This document shows, piece after piece, positions 27,142 to 28,466 of a stretch of DNA of 28,466 bases (positions are counted from its first letter, which is position 1; each line of letters starts with the position of its first letter). Made by a program: the position numbers and the translations under genes. Origin of the DNA: an uncultured Clostridia bacterium. Its GTDB lineage: Bacteria; Bacillota; Clostridia; TANB77; CAG-508. The stretch lies in assembly GCA_934180065.1 (NCBI GenBank), contig CAKPRA010000024.1, positions 1 to 28,466 of the forward strand, in the 5' to 3' direction. The notes beneath the pieces are model-generated. The model was given only the letters and a program-made list of their open reading frames with translations. It made no database searches and was not told where the DNA came from.

Positions 27142-27777
27142 TTAATTATTATTAAAATGTTTTAAACAAAGCTTTATTGCATTGTTTTTTAATACAATTT
27201 TACCTCTTTCAAATAGTTTATAAGAAAACAAATCTGAATTATTTACATATGTTCCAAATTCTGTTATTAGAGTGTAGAATTTTTTTATATATGGATGCTC
27301 TAAATTTAATTTAGAAAATAGCAAATAATAATTTGAATTATATGTATATAATACTGTAGATTTGGCTATTGTATTGAAATTTTTGAAAGTTGCAATAAAT
27401 GAAGAAAATGTACAAAAATCTTCAAATGAGTTGAATGAATATACCAAATTTTCTGAGTTTAAAGTTGCTGACTTTCGTTTTGCAGTAATTTTTTTTGCTT
27501 TTGATGTAGGTACAATTTCTTTTTCGTCTTTTTTTCCGAATTTAGTTATAGTAACGACAAAATCTCCATCTGCCATTGCTAAAGCTTCAATCTTTATTTT
27601 ATGATCTTTGGTTATAAAACCTATTTTTTCCTCAGCTTCTTCAAGCATATCTAAAAATAAATTTTGAGCTTCTGTTGAATTGGACATAAATGAATTAAAA
27701 TTTATGTTTTTTTCTATTAAATCTTGATTATTTAAAGTTATTCTAATTTTGTTTTCATTTAGTTTTTCAAATTTCAT
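27142..27777 (-). CDS. mecA: Adaptor protein MecA
   Basis: 211 aa. The start MKFEKLNENKIRITLNNQDL matches the MecA N-terminal substrate-binding domain, followed by an Asn-rich NINFNSFMSNSTEAQNLFLD segment and IKIEALAMADGDFVVTITK. After a basic linker (about 85-103), the C-terminal domain has VYSFNSFEDFCTFSSFI and ends with a KIVLKNNAIKLC strand. MecA delivers substrates to the ClpC unfoldase. Met at 27777 is chosen because GGAGG (27783-27787, reverse strand) is 5 bp ahead; the TTG 12 bp upstream overlaps that site. It is transcribed toward the M23 peptidase gene, with a long hairpin between. Substrates here are unknown; in other Firmicutes they include competence and sporulation regulators. 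Confidence 0.92.
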   Translation of the reverse strand: MKFEKLNENKIRITLNNQDLIEKNINFNSFMSNSTEAQNLFLDMLEEAEEKIGFITKDHKIKIEALAMADGDFVVTITKFGKKDEKEIVPTSKAKKITAKRKSATLNSENLVYSFNSFEDFCTFSSFIATFKNFNTIAKSTVLYTYNSNYYLLFSKLNLEHPYIKKFYTLITEFGTYVNNSDLFSYKLFERGKIVLKNNAIKLCLKHFNNN

Positions 27778-27803
27778 AGGCGCCTCCAATATCTTTTAAA
27801 TAT

Positions 27804-27832
27804 ATTATACAATTTATTTATAAAAAAATAAA
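27804..27832 (-). promoter_or_regulatory. Putative promoter of mecA
   Basis: Reading the minus strand, TATAAT (27809-27804) lies about 17 bp after TTTATT (27832-27827). The -10 is perfect and the -35 is weak. It lies 16 bp before the ribosome site GGAGG. Confidence 0.5.
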
Positions 27833-27950
27833 TGAGTAATTTTTGGTAATTAGTATAATATATTATTTATTTGCCTAAAAGGTACTACAATATATATCAC
27901 ATTTTTTAAGAAAAATAAAGTAAAAATCAAAAATAAAACAGAAAAAAATA

Positions 27951-27979
27951 TTGACATTGTTATATAAGTGGAATATAAT
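27951..27979 (+). promoter_or_regulatory. Consensus promoter of the tRNA gene
   Basis: TTGACA (27951-27956), exactly 17 bp, TATAAT (27974-27979): a perfect sigma-A promoter. The tRNA starts 24 bp after the -10. Confidence 0.92.
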
Positions 27980-28003
27980 AATTAAAGTTTCGTATTGATA
28001 TAT

Positions 28004-28079
28004 GGGTGATTAGCTCAGTTGGTAGAGCAGCTGACTCTTAATCAGAAGGTCCGGGGTTCGAACCCCCGATTGCCCACCA
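28004..28079 (+). tRNA. tRNA-Lys (anticodon CTT)
   Basis: Full cloverleaf. Acceptor GGGTGAT pairs with ATTGCCC with two wobble pairs. D-arm GCTC/GAGC. Anticodon stem GCTGA/TCAGA has one mismatch at its base; loop CTCTTAA carries anticodon CTT at 28037-28039. T-arm CGGGGTTCGAACCCCCG. Discriminator A and an encoded CCA (28077-28079). It reads lysine AAG codons. The gene stands alone with its own promoter and terminator. Confidence 0.95.
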
Positions 28080-28082
28080 GAG

Positions 28083-28111
28083 AAAAAGAATAGCTTCGCT
28101 ATTCTTTTTTT
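28083..28111 (+). terminator. Terminator of the tRNA gene
   Basis: AAAAAGAATAG (28083-28093) and CTATTCTTTTT (28099-28109) pair over 11 bp around CTTCG, then more T. It lies 3 bp after the CCA end. Confidence 0.92.
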
Positions 28112-28125
28112 GTGTAATTAGATTA

Positions 28126-28254
28126 GGGGGTTCGAAAAGGAGGTTGCCAAGTTCAAGCTGGTCTGGGGCCAGCTATGAACGAAGGCAAAGACAGTCTGAT
28201 AGACTGTCTTTCCGACGCGCCCGGAGGGAGAACCGTGGGACCCCGATTGCCCAC
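28126..28254 (+). other. GC-rich structured element splitting a copy of the tRNA-Lys 3' end
   Basis: GGGGTTCGAA (28127-28136) repeats tRNA bases 28053-28062, and CCCCGATTGCCCAC (28241-28254) repeats 28064-28077. The 103 bases between are about 57% G+C by hand count, unlike their surroundings. They fold well: TTGCC (28144-28148) with GGCAA (28184-28188); GTTCA-AGCTGG (28151-28161) with CCAGCT-TGAAC (28169-28180, one bulged A); AGACAGTCT (28189-28197) with AGACTGTCT (28201-28209). GGGGT and ACCCC at the ends close the whole. No ORF or known RNA family is recognised. Confidence 0.75.
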
Positions 28255-28424
28255 TTTATAAAATCTGTCGAAAAAAGTTGCATGAAATTTCTTGCAATAT
28301 CCAATAAATTATGATTAAATAAGAAATCATAGAAATTTGAAAAAAGATATAGATATTTTTTAAAATTTTATTCAAAAAATTTAAATTCAAAAGTGTAAAT
28401 TCATACACAAAATTTTCAAAATAA
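28255..28424. other. AT-rich non-coding stretch
   Basis: No ORF, RNA gene or clear element is seen here. TTGCA and TGCAA (28280-28299) flank a 10-base loop, and ATGATT/AATCAT form another short hairpin near 28310-28330. Either could be chance in such AT-rich DNA. The stretch separates the GC-rich element from the promoter at the end of the window. Confidence 0.5.
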
Positions 28425-28453
28425 TTGAACAAATAAAACCAATATGTTAGAAT
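28425..28453 (+). promoter_or_regulatory. Promoter for a gene beyond the window
   Basis: TTGAAC (28425-28430), 17-bp spacer, TAGAAT (28448-28453) with a TGT extension. A purine-rich GGAAGTG follows and may be part of a ribosome site. The gene itself is outside. Confidence 0.6.
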
Positions 28454-28466
28454 GGAAGTGATAAAT

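Noticed and set aside
27362..27604. 80-codon ORF on the plus strand
   Set aside because: It lies wholly inside mecA on the opposite strand and has no ribosome site or family features.
28126..28254. A second tRNA gene
   Set aside because: Only the T-arm and acceptor 3' pieces are present, split by 103 bases; there is no D-arm or anticodon arm.

Overview
The window is AT-rich, low-GC Firmicutes DNA. It most likely comes from an uncultured, spore-forming, Clostridia-like bacterium. The reasons are AAGGAG-type ribosome sites, extended -10 promoters, a clostridial-type spore photoproduct lyase, two small CotF-like coat proteins, a MecA adaptor, a YugP-type zinc peptidase and a VanR/VanS-style two-component pair. 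All 14 annotated protein genes end in TAA or TAG, and tryptophan is encoded by TGG. There is no CRISPR array, transposase or rRNA.

Bases 1-17667 are the 3' part of one giant gene whose start lies outside the window (5,888 codons visible). The protein is modular. First come seven complete RCC1 beta-propellers plus the end of another, each with seven blades by eye and each followed by a bacterial Ig-like domain. About 23 cadherin-like beta-sandwich domains follow, then a carboxypeptidase-regulatory-like domain, a dockerin-like F-hand segment and a C-terminal M23 peptidase with its metal and catalytic residues. It looks like an extracellular, wall-acting giant.

Bases 17668-18911 hold two small zinc-ribbon genes bracketed by two identical 62-bp direct repeats that fold as hairpins. 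Next come spore photoproduct lyase (18912-19916), a response regulator/histidine kinase operon (20052-22649) and a YugP-like peptidase (22776-23462). A terminator with a possible alternative fold and a CotF-like coat pair follow; the first coat gene is preceded by an 18-codon ORF that overlaps it as ATGA.

Bases 24297-25831 are a self-contained unit: a strong promoter, three genes of no recognised family (55 aa acidic/helical, 141 aa basic with a glycine-rich hydrophobic segment, 256 aa coiled coil) and a perfect terminator. A membrane-anchored M23 peptidase (25955-26947) then converges on mecA (minus strand, 27142-27777), with a long nested hairpin between them. The window ends with tRNA-Lys(CTT), its promoter and terminator, a GC-rich structured element that splits a second copy of the tRNA 3' end, and a promoter for a gene beyond the window.

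The best candidates for something undescribed are the propeller/cadherin/M23 giant, the repeat-bracketed zinc-ribbon cassette, the three-gene unit and the GC-rich element beside the tRNA. All function calls come from reading the sequence; no search was run.
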